Shown: piece by piece, positions 27,421 to 37,171 of the stretch | Numbering within the stretch: position 1 is the first letter of the stretch | Layout of the letters: every line of letters starts with the position of its first letter | From: Brevundimonas sp. UBA7506 | GTDB lineage: Bacteria > Pseudomonadota > Alphaproteobacteria > Caulobacterales > Caulobacteraceae | Direction: 5' to 3' | Assembly: GCF_002479495.1 (NCBI RefSeq) | Contig: NZ_DLNQ01000005.1 | Coordinates: 257,095-321,094 of the forward strand | Length of the DNA: 64,000 bases | The notes under the pieces: generated by a model | Told to the model about the DNA's origin: nothing | What the model saw: only the letters and a program-made list of their open reading frames with translations | Databases searched by the model: none | Program-made: the position numbers and the translations under genes

Positions 27421-28274
27421 CAGGTGCGGATCGAGGCCCATTGGTTGGCGGGAACGGCCAGAGGCGGGGCGGGCGACCAAGCCTCCTCGGGATCGCCGCC
27501 GGCTGGCACGAAATAGCCGTAGGCGCGCGTCCAGATCTCGATGACCGGCTGCTGGAAGGCGTCGCGCGCCACGGCGGCGTCGATACGCCCGCTCAGGACC
27601 CCGTCCGCCATGCTGTTCAGGAAGTTGAACACCGTGGATAGGGCGGCCGTGGCCTCGCCGTCGTGGTCGTCGGCAATGTAGAAGGGGACGCCGTCGCGAA
27701 GGACCTGGCGGGCGCCCAGCACCGGCTCGTCGTCCCAGGCGGCGACCAGTTGCGCGGCCAGTTGCAGAGGCGTTTCGGACGGGGCGGTCGCCTCGCTGGC
27801 GGCCGAGGGGACGGCGGCGGGTTCCAGCCGCAAGGCCTGTCGAACGCGGTTGCAGGCGGGACCGAGCGCGGCTCTCAAGTTCTGGTCGCGACGGTCGGCG
27901 ACGTAGCGGAGCGGCTCGACCCCGATCAGGTCGGACGGCAGGTGAAGCTCGGCGCCGTGGGGCATGACGAAGAAGCAGCGACGCGGCCCCAGGGCGCCGA
28001 TGAACAGGCCCAGTTCAAAGACGACATTGTCCCGCACGGTCTGAACCGTCCGGCCTCGGATGCGGACCACGTCGTCGGGCGTGAAGACGAAGACGGCGAA
28101 CTCGACCTTCCGGCTCCAGGCGTAGAGGTCGATCAGGGCGGCGCTAGACGGCTGGAACACGCCCTGCGGCCAGACGGTCGGCTCGCAGTCGAACTCCAGA
28201 TTTTCCTGCAGCGCGTAGGCCACCTCCAGCCCCTCGACCGAGGAGCCGATGAAGAGGGGCGGTCGGCGGATCAC
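27420..28274 (-). CDS. TIR-like (Cap12/PCTIR family) nucleotide-binding protein
   Basis: A 284-residue protein beginning at a GTG that overlaps the thyA stop (GTGA). Residues about 6-115 match the TIR-like fold seen in predicted nucleotide-binding proteins and in Cap12-type anti-phage effectors: [39 protein letters not shown], and [16 protein letters not shown] with Glu87 in the position of the TIR NADase catalytic Glu. The C-terminal part (Ser/Ala-rich linker then [20 protein letters not shown]) is unassigned. Ends by ATGA overlap with a MazG-like gene. NAD hydrolysis or defence is inferred. Confidence 0.8.
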   Translation of the reverse strand: MIRRPPLFIGSSVEGLEVAYALQENLEFDCEPTVWPQGVFQPSSAALIDLYAWSRKVEFAVFVFTPDDVVRIRGRTVQTVRDNVVFELGLFIGALGPRRCFFVMPHGAELHLPSDLIGVEPLRYVADRRDQNLRAALGPACNRVRQALRLEPAAVPSAASEATAPSETPLQLAAQLVAAWDDEPVLGARQVLRDGVPFYIADDHDGEATAALSTVFNFLNSMADGVLSGRIDAAVARDAFQQPVIEIWTRAYGYFVPAGGDPEEAWSPAPPLAVPANQWASIRT

Positions 28275-29128
28275 TTCGACACTTCGGCCCTGATGTGCGG
28301 CCAGGGCGCGTAGTCGCTGATGACGAAGTCCGACAGCTCGTAGGCGAACAGGTCGGACTTGGGCGCGACGGTCAGGGTCGGCAGGGGCAGGGGCTGGCGG
28401 GTCAGTTGCAGCTCGGCCTGTTCCAGGTGGTTCAGATAGAGGTGGGCGTCGCCGAAGGTGTGGACGAAGTCGCCGGGCTCCAGCCCGACCACCTGGGCCA
28501 GCATGTGCGTCAGCAGGGCGTAGGAGGCGATGTTGAACGGCACGCCCAGGAAGACGTCGGCTGAGCGCTGGTACAGCTGGCAGCTGAGCTTGCCGTCGGC
28601 GACGAAGAACTGGAACAGGCAGTGGCAGGGCGGCAGGGCCATGTCGTCCACGTCGGCCGGGTTCCAGGCGCTGACGATATGACGGCGGCTGTTGGGGTTG
28701 GTCTTCAGACCGTGGACCAGCTTGCTGATCTGGTCGATGCTCGCGCCGTTCGGGGCGGCCCAGGAGCGCCACTGCTTGCCGTAGACGGGGCCCAGGTCGC
28801 CCTCGGCGTCGGCCCATTCGTCCCAGATGCTGACGCCGTTGTCCTTGAGCCAGGCGATGTTGGTCTCGCCGCGCAGGAACCACAGCAGCTCGATGAAGAT
28901 CGAGCGCGTGTGCAGCTTCTTCGTCGTCAGCAGAGGGAAGCCCTTGGACAGGTCGAAGCGGATCTGACGGCCGAAAACGCCCAGGGTGCCGGTGCCGGTG
29001 CGGTCGTCGCGGCGCACGCCGTTGTCGAGGATGTCCCGCAGCAGATTGAGATACTGCCATTCGGGATGGTCGGCGGGGACGGCCGCCGTGCGGGCTTCGA
29101 GATCAGCGAGGGCGACGGCGGCGTTCAT
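28271..29128 (-). CDS. thyA: Thymidylate synthase
   Basis: Methylates dUMP to dTMP with methylenetetrahydrofolate. 285 residues from [46 protein letters not shown] is the folate/nucleotide region; the catalytic cysteine lies in [39 protein letters not shown] binds dUMP. An ATG at 29128 is used; the upstream extension from 29233 lacks homology. It begins the unit thyA, TIR-like, MazG-like with 4-base overlaps. Confidence 0.95.
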   Translation of the reverse strand: MNAAVALADLEARTAAVPADHPEWQYLNLLRDILDNGVRRDDRTGTGTLGVFGRQIRFDLSKGFPLLTTKKLHTRSIFIELLWFLRGETNIAWLKDNGVSIWDEWADAEGDLGPVYGKQWRSWAAPNGASIDQISKLVHGLKTNPNSRRHIVSAWNPADVDDMALPPCHCLFQFFVADGKLSCQLYQRSADVFLGVPFNIASYALLTHMLAQVVGLEPGDFVHTFGDAHLYLNHLEQAELQLTRQPLPLPTLTVAPKSDLFAYELSDFVISDYAPWPHIRAEVSK

Positions 29129-29189
29129 GGGAAGTGAGGATGCCCCTGATTCGCGGTGCGGGGCAGGCGCCTGATTCGCTTGCTCACAG

Positions 29190-29226
29190 AAAAGAGAAGC
29201 GCCCGCCGATGCGATCGGCGGGCGCT
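29190..29226 (-). terminator. Intrinsic terminator of the CsgG-like gene
   Basis: A perfect 13-bp stem, AGCGCCCGCCGAT and ATCGGCGGGCGCT with a GCG loop (29198-29226), is followed on the minus strand by TTCTCTTTT. It ends the upstream CsgG-like gene just before thyA. Confidence 0.85.
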
Positions 29227-29252
29227 GCTTCATTCAGTCGTTTCGGCCAAGA

Positions 29253-30200
29253 TCAGCGACCGGGCGCGAGGCGCTCGTTCTGGACCCAGCCCAGGTTGTC
29301 GTTGTCGTCCATGACCTCCCACCAGACGCCCTCGCGGTTGCCGGTCGGGTAGAGGCGCAGGCCTGCGGGCAGGGCGCGCACGACCGAGCCGCCGTTGGGG
29401 CGCGAGCGAAGCGTGGCGGCCTGCTGAACCGTATAGGTTTGGATCGGCGCTTCCTGGGCCGCCGAACCGCCTTCCAGCCCGCCCATCTGGGTCACCATGT
29501 CGGTGTAGGCCTGGATGAAGGACTGGGCCACGATGCGGCCGATCTCGGTGTTCTCATAGCTGCCGCCGCCCAGCGCGCCCGCGCCGAAGCCGCCGGCGCC
29601 CAGGCCCCAGCTCATGTCGCGCTTGGAGGCGTAGCCTTCGGTGACCAGCTGGGTCTCCGAGGTGCGGACATTGGTCAGCGACAGGACGGTGTTGGCTTCC
29701 ATGTTGCGCGTGCGAATGCCGCCCACGATGGCGCCGGCGCGACCGCCGAGAGCGGCGCCGGCCAGACCGGCCAGGGCATTGCCGCCCGAGTTGGCGTTCT
29801 GGCTGGCGACTTCGCCGACCAGGACGAAGTCGGCGGCGCGGATCTGGCCGCCGCCGACGTTGGAGCCGCGTTGCAGGTCTCCGCCGGACGCCAGTTCACG
29901 CTCGCGCTGGGCGACGCTCATGCCCGTGCCGCGGTCTACCAGGGTGAAGCAGCCAGAACGCTGGATCACCACGCGCAGCAGGCTTTGCGGCGGCGAAAGC
30001 TGCAGCTCGCGCCAGTAGTCGGACTGACCGTCGGCCAGGGTGACCGTGCCCAGGCTGCGGGCGCAGCGCGGGATCTGGGCCATTTGCGCGTCCTGGGTGC
30101 GCTGGGCGCTGCTGCGGCGCGCCTGGGCTTCTGCGGGCGCGGCGGCGGCCAGAGTGGTGGAAGCCGCGACGGCGACCGCGATGAGGTTGGCGATTTTCAC
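29253..30200 (-). CDS. CsgG/HfaB-like secreted protein with C-terminal SH3-like domain
   Basis: A 315-residue exported protein. The signal MKIANLIAVAVAASTTLAAAAPAEAQA is followed by a CsgG-type domain (LLRVVIQRSGCFTLVDRGTG, RELASGG, RAADFVLVGEVASQN, GIRTRNMEANTVLSLTNVRT) with a Gly-rich stretch in the middle. The last ~65 residues (TYTVQQAATLRSRPNGGSVV ... WWEVMDDNDNLGWVQNERL) look like a bacterial SH3 module that could bind peptidoglycan. CsgG relatives form outer-membrane pores, e.g. HfaB in Caulobacter holdfast attachment. A strong terminator follows. Confidence 0.75.
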   Translation of the reverse strand: MKIANLIAVAVAASTTLAAAAPAEAQARRSSAQRTQDAQMAQIPRCARSLGTVTLADGQSDYWRELQLSPPQSLLRVVIQRSGCFTLVDRGTGMSVAQRERELASGGDLQRGSNVGGGQIRAADFVLVGEVASQNANSGGNALAGLAGAALGGRAGAIVGGIRTRNMEANTVLSLTNVRTSETQLVTEGYASKRDMSWGLGAGGFGAGALGGGSYENTEIGRIVAQSFIQAYTDMVTQMGGLEGGSAAQEAPIQTYTVQQAATLRSRPNGGSVVRALPAGLRLYPTGNREGVWWEVMDDNDNLGWVQNERLAPGR

Positions 30201-30279
30201 GAGACAGATCCCCCTTCGGATAAGCTGAAGGGGGTCTGCCTAACCCAGCTTTGCAATAAGCCCAAGACGACGGGCCGAG

Positions 30280-30828
30280 TCAGCCCTTGAATCCGTCCCC
30301 TGCCAGGAAGTCGGATTCGTCCGCCGTGGTCTCGCGACCAAGGCAGGCGTTGCGGTGCGGGTATCGCCCGAAGCGGGCGATGATGTCGCGGTGGATCACG
30401 GCGAACTTGTAGGTGTTGGGCTGATCGGCTTCGTCCAGCAGGGTCAGAAGAGTCTCCTGATCCGCCAGGGACTCGGAGTGCATCAGCGGCATGAGCACGA
30501 AGGGGCGCAGGTCATGAGCCACCTGTCGGTCGTCGCCGCGCGCGATGGCGGCCTTGGCGAACATCAGAGCCAGGGAATCGGTGGCGAACATATGCGCGGT
30601 GTCGCGGAAGGCGTTTCGCGGCAGCTGATCCAGCAGGATGATCAGGGCCAGAGCGCCCTCGGGCGTCCCGGACCAGGCGTCCAGTTCGCGGCGTGCGGCG
30701 GCGAAATGGGTTTCGCGACACAGTTCGGTGAAGACCGCGTCGAAAGCGGCGTCCTTGGCGAACCATTTCTCGGGGCCGGCTTCGATCCAGAAGGCGATGA
30801 CCTGGGCGGGGGTAAGCAGGGTGTTCAT
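30280..30828 (-). CDS. DUF924 family protein
   Basis: A 182-residue cytosolic protein. VIAFWIEAGPEKWFAKDAAFD starts the domain and LILLDQLPRNAFRDTAHMFATDSLAL and NTYKFAVIHRDIIARFGRYPHRNACLGR are the family's best conserved blocks. The ATG at 30828 fits family starts, 12 residues later than the longest frame. Function unknown. Confidence 0.85.
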   Translation of the reverse strand: MNTLLTPAQVIAFWIEAGPEKWFAKDAAFDAVFTELCRETHFAAARRELDAWSGTPEGALALIILLDQLPRNAFRDTAHMFATDSLALMFAKAAIARGDDRQVAHDLRPFVLMPLMHSESLADQETLLTLLDEADQPNTYKFAVIHRDIIARFGRYPHRNACLGRETTADESDFLAGDGFKG

Positions 30829-30905
30829 GCTGCAAAGCTTAAGCTTGCGCGCGTGCAAGTGCACGACCCCGCGAGGGGGAAATCATCTGACGATGTAAGG
30901 AAAAA

Positions 30906-30982
30906 TGGTCGGAGTGAGAGGATTCGAACCTCCGACCCCTGCGTCCCGAACGCAGTGCTCTACCAGACTGAGCCACACTCCG
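30906..30982 (-). tRNA. tRNA-Pro (anticodon CGG)
   Basis: Cloverleaf on the minus strand: acceptor CGGAGTG/CACTCCG, D-arm GTGGCTCAG, anticodon stem CTGCG/CGCAG around TTCGGGA, T-arm GGTTCGAATCC, with the terminal CCA encoded (30906-30908). Confidence 0.96.
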
Positions 30983-31120
30983 ACATTTTTCTCGGCGCGG
31001 GCCAGAGGCCGTCGTTGCGTCGAGGAGGGGGCTTATAGCCACCCGTTTCGGACCTCGCAAGCGGGGAATTTGCGGTTTTTAAAAAGTCGCTGCTCGATGA
31101 AAATTCTTTTGTTTTCAGTG

Positions 31121-31149
31121 TTGCATCCCCGAAAAGCTTGGCGTATCTC
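31121..31149 (+). promoter_or_regulatory. Candidate promoter of tRNA-Gln
   Basis: TTGCAT (31121-31126), 17-base spacer, TATCTC (31144-31149), 45 bases before the tRNA. The A+T-rich segment just upstream is consistent with a strong stable-RNA promoter. Confidence 0.5.
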
Positions 31150-31193
31150 ACCGCTCCTCGCCGCAACGAACTGCGGCGGCGCACTGGTCCTGC

Positions 31194-31267
31194 TGGGGAA
31201 TGGTGTAATGGTAACACTACGGTTTTTGGTACCGTCATTCTAGGTTCGAGTCCTAGTTCCCCAGCCA
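31194..31267 (+). tRNA. tRNA-Gln (anticodon TTG)
   Basis: Acceptor TGGGGAA/TTCCCCA, anticodon stem ACGGT/ACCGT around the loop TTTTGGT (anticodon TTG), T-arm GGTTCGAGTCC, discriminator G, CCA encoded at 31265-31267. Confidence 0.96.
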
Positions 31268-31637
31268 CCGCCCTTTCGGGTTCGAGTATCGACCGGCTCA
31301 AGCTTCTCCTTCATCTGTACAGTATAGTGAGCCAGTCGGGCTGGCTGTTCGCCATCGCTGTTGTGTCGCGACGGAAATCGCCACGTCAAAAGCAAAAGGC
31401 CGCTGGACTGCTCCGGCGGCCTTTGACGTTTCTGGTCGGCGCCAAGGGGCGGCGTGTCCAATGGGCGGTAAAGTGCTGTCGAGGGTGGCGGTGGGCGTGT
31501 CGGCGCTTTGAAGCGGCAATGCCGATTGGCCAGGTCGCTTCCACTGCGCAAAGCGGAGCGATCGCTAAGCGGCGCCTAATTCATAATGTATGAAAGAAGG
31601 GGGGGGCGGTGTGCGCCATTCCCTTCGCTGAAAGGAA
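31268..31637. other. Intergenic region between tRNA-Gln and tRNA-Asp
   Basis: 370 bases with no credible gene. The long frames crossing it read through the tRNA genes and have no start signals. It holds one hairpin (see 31394-31424) and an A/T-rich end near 31570-31610 (AATTCATAATGTATGAAAG) that could include the upstream side of a promoter. Nothing else is evident. Confidence 0.6.
31394..31424 (+). terminator. Probable terminator of tRNA-Gln
   Basis: AAAGGCCGC (31395-31403) pairs with GCGGCCTTT (31416-31424); its 3' side ends in TTT. It lies ~130 bases after the tRNA, so it may serve as a distal terminator. Confidence 0.5.
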
Positions 31638-31714
31638 TGGCGCGAGTGACGGGGCTCGAACCCGCGACCTCCGGCGTGACAGGCCGGCACTCTAACCAAC
31701 TGAGCTACACCCGC
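31638..31714 (-). tRNA. tRNA-Asp (anticodon GTC)
   Basis: Minus-strand cloverleaf: acceptor GCGGGTG/CACTCGC, D-arm TAGCTCAGTTGGTTAGAG, anticodon stem CCGGC/GCCGG around CTGTCAC (anticodon GTC), T-arm GGTTCGAGCCC, CCA encoded at 31638-31640. Confidence 0.96.
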
Positions 31715-31826
31715 GTTTCCCGAACCGAAGCGCTGTGCGCCGCGGCGAGGGGCGTCGTTTAGGCGGGGCCGCCGCGCCCGTCAAGCGGCCCTGCTGTGGA
31801 TAAGCGAAAATATCGCAAGACCTCCG

Positions 31827-33437
31827 TTACTTGGCGGCTGCGGCGGCTTGCGGCGGGGCGACGGGACCGGCGATTCCGCCGTCCGCCGGCAGGTGCGAGG
31901 CGACGGCGGGCGGGGGCGGTTCATAGTGGACGCCGACGCCTGGTCCCAGCGGCAGGTCCAGGGCCACCCAGGCCGCCACCATGACGAGGCCCGCGACCAG
32001 GAAGGCCCCGGCGTAGGGCAGCATGGTGGCCATCAGGGAGCCGAGACCGAAGCGCGGGTCCCAGCGCTGGGCGAAGGTCAGGATCAGGGGGAAGTAGCTC
32101 ATCAACGGGGTGGCGATGTTGGTGACGCTGTCGCCCATGCGATAGGCGGCGGTCGTCATTTCCGGGCTGATGCCCAGCAGCATGAACATGGGCACGACGA
32201 TGGGGGCAAGCGCCGACCACTTGGCCGAGGCCGAGCCGATGAAGAGATCGAAGACGCAGGACACCAGCACCACCACGATCAGCAGCAGGGGCGTCGGCAG
32301 GGCCAGTTCGCGCAGGGAGGCGGCGGCGTTGACCGCCAGGATAGGGCCCAGGCCCGACCAGTTGAACATGGCGACGAAGTGGGCGGCGAAGAAGGCCAGA
32401 ACGATATAGGGGGCCAGCTGGCTGATTCCCTCGCGCATCATTCGCACCAGATCATGGTGCGACTTGATCGAGCCTGAGCCGACGCCGAAGGCTGCGCCCG
32501 CGCCGAAGAAGGTGAGGGCGAAGAAGGCGACCAGCGAGCGATACAGCGGGTTGAAGCGCTGGGCGGGCTCGGCGTCGGCATCGACGAAGGGCGAGCCGGG
32601 CAGGAGGGTGATCAGGGTCCAGGTGGCGATCATGGCCAGGATGGTCAGGCCCGCGAACAGCAGGCCGCGCTTTTCGGCGCTGGACAGGGGCGTCTTTTCT
32701 TCCGCGGTGGCGGGCGCGGCCGAGGACGGGATCCAGGGCCCGAGGCGGGGCTCGATGACCCGGTCGGTCAGGAACCAGACAATGGGGGTGAAGACGATGA
32801 CGACCCCGACGATGAAGAACCAGTTGCCGGCGATGCTGACGGCGTAGGACGGATCGATCAGGTGGGCGGCGGGTTCGGTGATGCCCAGAATCAGCGCGTC
32901 GCTGGCGCCGGGAAACAGATTGCCCGCGTATCCGCCCGAGACGGCGGCGAAACCAGCAGCCAGACCGGCCAGGGGATGGCGGCCCGCCGCGGCGAAGATG
33001 ACGGCGGCCAGAGGAATGACCACGACGTAGGAGGCGTCGGAGGCGTGGTGGGACACCATGCCGGTCACCACCACGATCGGCGTCAGGATGAATCGCGGCG
33101 CGTTCAGCAGGGCGCCCCGAATGGCGGTCGAGAACATGCCTGTCCGCTCGGCGACCGAGGCGCCGTAAATAATTGTGATCACGATCCCCAGGGGCGGAAA
33201 ATCGGCCAGGGTGCGCGGCATGCCGATGAAGAGCCGCTCCAGATTGGCGGGCGACAACAGGCTCTCGGCTTGCAGCACGTCGCCGGTCACCGGATTGACC
33301 GCCGACCAGCCCAGACCCGCGCCGACCAGGCTGAGCACGATCAGGCCCAGGATCAGCCAGAGAAAGAGAAATACGGGATCGGGCAGGCGATTGCCGACGC
33401 GTTCGATGGTGTTCAGCAAGCGGGCTGCCAGGCTCAT
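31827..33437 (-). CDS. AbgT-family transporter (p-aminobenzoyl-glutamate / antimetabolite transporter)
   Basis: A 536-residue inner-membrane protein with many hydrophobic helices. NRLPDPVFLFLWLILGL at the N-terminus, TPIVVVTGMVSHHASDASYVVVIPL, GYAGNLFPGASDALILGITE and FDLFIGSASAKWSALAPIVVPMFMLLGISPEM are AbgT signatures. E. coli AbgT imports p-aminobenzoyl-glutamate; homologues such as MtrF and YdaH export sulfonamides. The ATG at 33437 is favoured over 33476. A Pro/Ala-rich tail is a local addition. Which direction it transports is unknown. Confidence 0.88.
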   Translation of the reverse strand: MSLAARLLNTIERVGNRLPDPVFLFLWLILGLIVLSLVGAGLGWSAVNPVTGDVLQAESLLSPANLERLFIGMPRTLADFPPLGIVITIIYGASVAERTGMFSTAIRGALLNAPRFILTPIVVVTGMVSHHASDASYVVVIPLAAVIFAAAGRHPLAGLAAGFAAVSGGYAGNLFPGASDALILGITEPAAHLIDPSYAVSIAGNWFFIVGVVIVFTPIVWFLTDRVIEPRLGPWIPSSAAPATAEEKTPLSSAEKRGLLFAGLTILAMIATWTLITLLPGSPFVDADAEPAQRFNPLYRSLVAFFALTFFGAGAAFGVGSGSIKSHHDLVRMMREGISQLAPYIVLAFFAAHFVAMFNWSGLGPILAVNAAASLRELALPTPLLLIVVVLVSCVFDLFIGSASAKWSALAPIVVPMFMLLGISPEMTTAAYRMGDSVTNIATPLMSYFPLILTFAQRWDPRFGLGSLMATMLPYAGAFLVAGLVMVAAWVALDLPLGPGVGVHYEPPPPAVASHLPADGGIAGPVAPPQAAAAAK

Positions 33438-33647
33438 GCTGCGACCTTGATTACAGAGGTACTGGAAAGCCTCCATTTACGCGTATCGTTGGTGCGGCTG
33501 GCAACGGCGCGGCCTGCGGCAAAACGCGCGCGGGCTTGCGAACCATTCTCAACAAAAAACCTTTGCCGACATGGGTTTGAACCTGTCGATGGTTGGGTCT
33601 AAGAAGCCCCGAATCCGCCCCCTCCCTCGGCGGGCGAGGCAGCTCGA

Positions 33648-34025
33648 ATGAACGCATTTCTTCTAGAATACCTCCCGATCGTCGTTTTCCTGGCGATCGC
33701 CGCCGTCCTGGGGCTCGGCTTCATGCTGGCCGCATGGGCTCTGGCGCCGAAAAACCCCGACACTGAAAAGCTGTCGGCCTATGAGTGCGGCTTCAACGCC
33801 TTTGACGACGCACGCATGAAGTTCGACGTCCGCTTCTATCTGGTGTCGATCCTCTTCATCATCTTCGACCTTGAAGTGGCCTTCCTGTTCCCGTGGGCGG
33901 TGTCGATGTTCGACCTGTCGACCGGCGGCATGGTCTTCGCCTTCTGGTCGATGATGGTCTTTCTCGGCGTGCTGACGGTCGGCTTTATCTACGAATGGAA
34001 GAAGGGAGCGCTGGAATGGCAATAA
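33648..34025 (+). CDS. nuoA: NADH-quinone oxidoreductase subunit A
   Basis: First gene of the complex I operon; a 125-residue, three-helix membrane subunit. [50 protein letters not shown] is the ND3-like loop with the conserved Cys-Gly that switches in active/deactive complex I. Its stop overlaps the nuoB start. Confidence 0.96.
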   Translation: MNAFLLEYLPIVVFLAIAAVLGLGFMLAAWALAPKNPDTEKLSAYECGFNAFDDARMKFDVRFYLVSILFIIFDLEVAFLFPWAVSMFDLSTGGMVFAFWSMMVFLGVLTVGFIYEWKKGALEWQ

Positions 34026-34606
34026 TCGCGCCATCGTCGCCTTTGGCGTCGCCCCTGGTCCCCGCCGGCTCGGCCGCGCGCTCGACCGTCGAGGGTTACG
34101 ATCCCAAGATTCACGACAAGTTCTTCGAGGCGGTGAACACCGAACTCGGCGAGCAGGGCTTCCTGACGACGTCGCTGGACGACGTCATCAACTGGGCCCG
34201 CACCGGCTCGCTGATGTGGATGTCGTTCGGCCTGGCCTGCTGCGCCGTGGAAATGATCCACCTGTCGATGCCGCGCTTCGACCTGGAGCGCTTCGGCACC
34301 GCGCCGCGCGGTTCGCCGCGCCAGTCGGACCTGATGATCGTCGCTGGCACCCTGACCAACAAGATGGCTCCGGCCCTGCGCAAGGTCTATGACCAGATGC
34401 CGGACCCGCGCTACGTCATCTCCATGGGCAGCTGCGCAAACGGCGGCGGCTATTATCACTACAGCTACAGCGTCGTGCGCGGCTGCGACCGCGTGGTGCC
34501 GGTGGACGTCTATGTCCCGGGTTGCCCGCCGACCGCCGAGGCCCTGCTGTACGGCATCCTGCAGCTGCAGAAGAAGATCCGCCGCACGGGGACGATCGAG
34601 CGATGA
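34016..34606 (+). CDS. nuoB: NADH-quinone oxidoreductase subunit B
   Basis: 196-residue peripheral-arm subunit that holds Fe-S cluster N2. [19 protein letters not shown] (tandem Cys ligands), [40 protein letters not shown] supply the remaining Cys ligands and quinone-site residues. ATG 34016 overlaps the nuoA reading frame by ten bases. Confidence 0.96.
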   Translation: MAIIAPSSPLASPLVPAGSAARSTVEGYDPKIHDKFFEAVNTELGEQGFLTTSLDDVINWARTGSLMWMSFGLACCAVEMIHLSMPRFDLERFGTAPRGSPRQSDLMIVAGTLTNKMAPALRKVYDQMPDPRYVISMGSCANGGGYYHYSYSVVRGCDRVVPVDVYVPGCPPTAEALLYGILQLQKKIRRTGTIER

Positions 34607-35226
34607 GCGAACTGGTGCGCGTCGCGGAACGCGAATCCGCCCTCACCCCGCTGGGGACCGAAATGGTGGCGGCTCTCGGTGTCGAGGCCGTCGTCGCCTA
34701 TGGCGAGCTGACCCTGATCGCCCCGCGCGAGAACATCGTCGCCGTCATGACGGCCCTGCGCGATCAATTCGGCTTCCAACTGCTGATGGACGCCTGCGGC
34801 GCCGACTACCCGGACCGCGCCGAGCGCTTCGAGGTGGTCTATCACCTGCTGTCGCTGACCCGCGCCGCGCGGGTGCGCGTCAAGGTCTCGACCGACGAGG
34901 TGAAGCCGGTGCCCAGCGTGGTTTCGGTCTATCCGTCGGCGGGCTGGTTCGAGCGCGAAGCCTTCGACATGTACGGCATGATCTTCTCGGATCACCCCGA
35001 CATGCGCCGCATCCTGACCGACTACGGTTTCCAGGGGCACCCGCTGCGCAAGGACTTCCCGATGACGGGCTATGTCGAGGTCCGCTACGACGAAGAACAG
35101 AAGCGCGTGGTCTATGAGCCGGTGAAGCTGGCCCAGGAATACCGCAATTTCGACTTCCTCTCTCCGTGGGAAGGCGCTGAATATCCGACCGTCCTGCCGG
35201 GCGACGAGAAGGCGGGAGCCAAGTAA
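34603..35226 (+). CDS. nuoC: NADH-quinone oxidoreductase subunit C
   Basis: 207-residue 30-kDa-type subunit in the Q-module. [18 protein letters not shown] and [62 protein letters not shown] form the diagnostic signature. It begins by ATGA overlap with nuoB and ends in a TAATG overlap with nuoD; in this lineage C and D are separate genes. Confidence 0.96.
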   Translation: MSELVRVAERESALTPLGTEMVAALGVEAVVAYGELTLIAPRENIVAVMTALRDQFGFQLLMDACGADYPDRAERFEVVYHLLSLTRAARVRVKVSTDEVKPVPSVVSVYPSAGWFEREAFDMYGMIFSDHPDMRRILTDYGFQGHPLRKDFPMTGYVEVRYDEEQKRVVYEPVKLAQEYRNFDFLSPWEGAEYPTVLPGDEKAGAK

Positions 35227-36500
35227 TGGCTGACGGCAACAACACCCCCGCGACGGCCGCTCCCAAGGCGATCGACCCGTTCGAGGACTATGAAGACGGT
35301 CTGACCCCGCACGCGCGGGCGATGGACGACCGCAAGTTCACCATCAACTTCGGCCCGCAACACCCGGCCGCGCACGGCGTGCTGCGTCTGGTGCTGGAGT
35401 TGGACGGTGAGCTGGTGACCCGCGTCGACCCGCACATCGGTCTGCTGCACCGCGGCACCGAGAAGCTGATGGAGTCGCGCACCTATCTGCAGAACATCCC
35501 CTACCTGGACCGGCTGGACTATGTCTCGCCGATGAACCAGGAGCACGCCTTCTGCCTGGCCATCGAGCGCCTGCTGGAAGTCGACGTGCCGTATCGCGGC
35601 CAGCTGATCCGGGTCCTGTACTCGGAAATGGGCCGCATCCTGAACCACCTGCTGAACACGACCATGCAAGCCATGGACGTGGGCGCCCTGACCCCGCCGC
35701 TGTGGGGTCACGAAGAGCGCGAGAAGCTGATGGTCTTCTACGAGCGCGCCTGCGGCGCCCGTCTGCACGCCAACTACTTCCGTCCCGGCGGCGTCCATCA
35801 GGACCTGACGCCGGAGCTGGTCGACGACATCGGCCGCTGGTGCGCCGAGTTCCCGGCCAAGCTGGCGGACATCGAGAGCCTGGTCACCGAGAACCGCATC
35901 TTCAAGCAGCGCAATGTCGACATCGGCGTGGTGTCCAAGGAAGAGGCCCTGGCCTGGGGCTTCTCGGGCGTCATGCTGCGCGGCTCGGACATCGCCTGGG
36001 ACCTGCGCAAGGCCACGCCCTACGACTGTTACGCTGACCTCGAGTTCGACATCGCCGTCGGCAAGAACGGCGACTGCTGGGACCGCTACCTCTGCCGCGT
36101 CGAAGAGATGAAGCAGTCGGTGCGCATCATGGAGCAGTGCATCCACAAGCTGCGCAACTGCCCCGGCGAACCTGTCCTGGCCGAAGACCACAAGATCACC
36201 CCGCCGCGTCGCGGTGAGATGAAGCGTTCGATGGAAGCGCTGATCCACCACTTCAAGCTCTACACCGAGGGCTTCAAGACGCCCGAGGGTGAGGTCTATG
36301 CGGCCGTCGAAGCGCCCAAGGGCGAGTTCGGCGTCTATCTGGTGTCGGACGGCACCAACAAACCCTACCGCGTCAAGCTGTCGGCCCCTGGGTTCCGCCA
36401 CCTGCAGGCGATGGACTGGATGAACACTGGCCACATGCTGGCGGACGTGTCGGCCATCCTCGGCTCGCTCGACATGGTGTTCGGAGAAGTGGACCGATGA
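35226..36500 (+). CDS. nuoD: NADH-quinone oxidoreductase subunit D
   Basis: 424-residue 49-kDa subunit lining the quinone chamber. [64 protein letters not shown] and [17 protein letters not shown] match; the conserved His and Tyr of the quinone site lie in HPAAHG and near YLDRLDYV. Overlaps nuoC and nuoE. Confidence 0.97.
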   Translation: MADGNNTPATAAPKAIDPFEDYEDGLTPHARAMDDRKFTINFGPQHPAAHGVLRLVLELDGELVTRVDPHIGLLHRGTEKLMESRTYLQNIPYLDRLDYVSPMNQEHAFCLAIERLLEVDVPYRGQLIRVLYSEMGRILNHLLNTTMQAMDVGALTPPLWGHEEREKLMVFYERACGARLHANYFRPGGVHQDLTPELVDDIGRWCAEFPAKLADIESLVTENRIFKQRNVDIGVVSKEEALAWGFSGVMLRGSDIAWDLRKATPYDCYADLEFDIAVGKNGDCWDRYLCRVEEMKQSVRIMEQCIHKLRNCPGEPVLAEDHKITPPRRGEMKRSMEALIHHFKLYTEGFKTPEGEVYAAVEAPKGEFGVYLVSDGTNKPYRVKLSAPGFRHLQAMDWMNTGHMLADVSAILGSLDMVFGEVDR

Positions 36501-37171
36501 GCGTTCGTCGCCTCGCCAAGGAACAGCCTGAATCCTTCGCCTTTTCAAAGGACACGCAGGCCAAGGCCGAGTGGTGGATCAAGAAGTACCCTGAGAACCG
36601 CCGTCAGTCGGCGGTGATCCCGATCCTGTGGCTGGTCCAGAAACAGGAAGGCTGGGTCTCGGAACCCTCCATCCGCGCCATCGGCGAATTGCTGGGCATG
36701 CCTTTCATCCGGGTGCTGGAGGTCGCGACCTTCTACACCATGTTCCAGCTGGAGCCGGTGGGGAAAGCCGCCCTGATCCAGGTTTGCGGCACCACGCCGT
36801 GCATGCTGCGCGGCGCCAATGAGCTGATGCGCGTCTGCAAGGAGAAGATCGGGCCCAAGGACGAGCTGTCCGCCGACGGCCGCTTCACCTGGCAGGAAGT
36901 CGAGTGCCTGGGCGCCTGCGCCAACGCGCCGATGGCCCAGATCAACGACTACTACTACGAAGACCTGACGCCCGAGACGATGGCCCAGATCATCGACGAC
37001 TTCGCTGCCGGCAAGTCGCCGAAGCCGGGTTCGCGCGTCGGTCGCCACACGTCCGAGCCCGAGGGCGGCGCCCGGGTCCTGACGGACCCGTCGCTGTACG
37101 ACGGTTCGCGCGCCAAGAAGATCAAGTCGCTGCCGAACTCCAAGCCGGCGGCTGAGAAGGCTCCGGCCTGA
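36497..37171 (+). CDS. nuoE: NADH-quinone oxidoreductase subunit E
   Basis: 224-residue 24-kDa subunit with one 2Fe-2S cluster (N1a). [35 protein letters not shown] gives the first Cys pair and [17 protein letters not shown] the second. A C-terminal tail of ~60 residues, Lys/Pro/Ala-rich, extends beyond the fold. The ATG overlaps the nuoD stop (ATGA) and the stop overlaps the next ATG. Confidence 0.95.
   Translation: MSVRRLAKEQPESFAFSKDTQAKAEWWIKKYPENRRQSAVIPILWLVQKQEGWVSEPSIRAIGELLGMPFIRVLEVATFYTMFQLEPVGKAALIQVCGTTPCMLRGANELMRVCKEKIGPKDELSADGRFTWQEVECLGACANAPMAQINDYYYEDLTPETMAQIIDDFAAGKSPKPGSRVGRHTSEPEGGARVLTDPSLYDGSRAKKIKSLPNSKPAAEKAPA

Noticed and set aside
27420..29060. A single 546-residue minus-strand protein covering the thyA region
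   Set aside because: Its N-terminal half is the +1 shadow of thyA and is Arg/Pro-rich noise; the real part starts at the GTG at 28274, which overlaps the thyA stop and begins TIR-like homology.
30905..31243. Frames overlapping tRNA-Pro
   Set aside because: They translate tRNA sequence (VRGFEPPTPASRTQC-type pattern is a well-known artefact of antisense tRNA-Pro) and are not genes.
31138..31593. A 151-residue frame crossing tRNA-Gln
   Set aside because: It runs through the tRNA gene itself and has no codon bias or homology.
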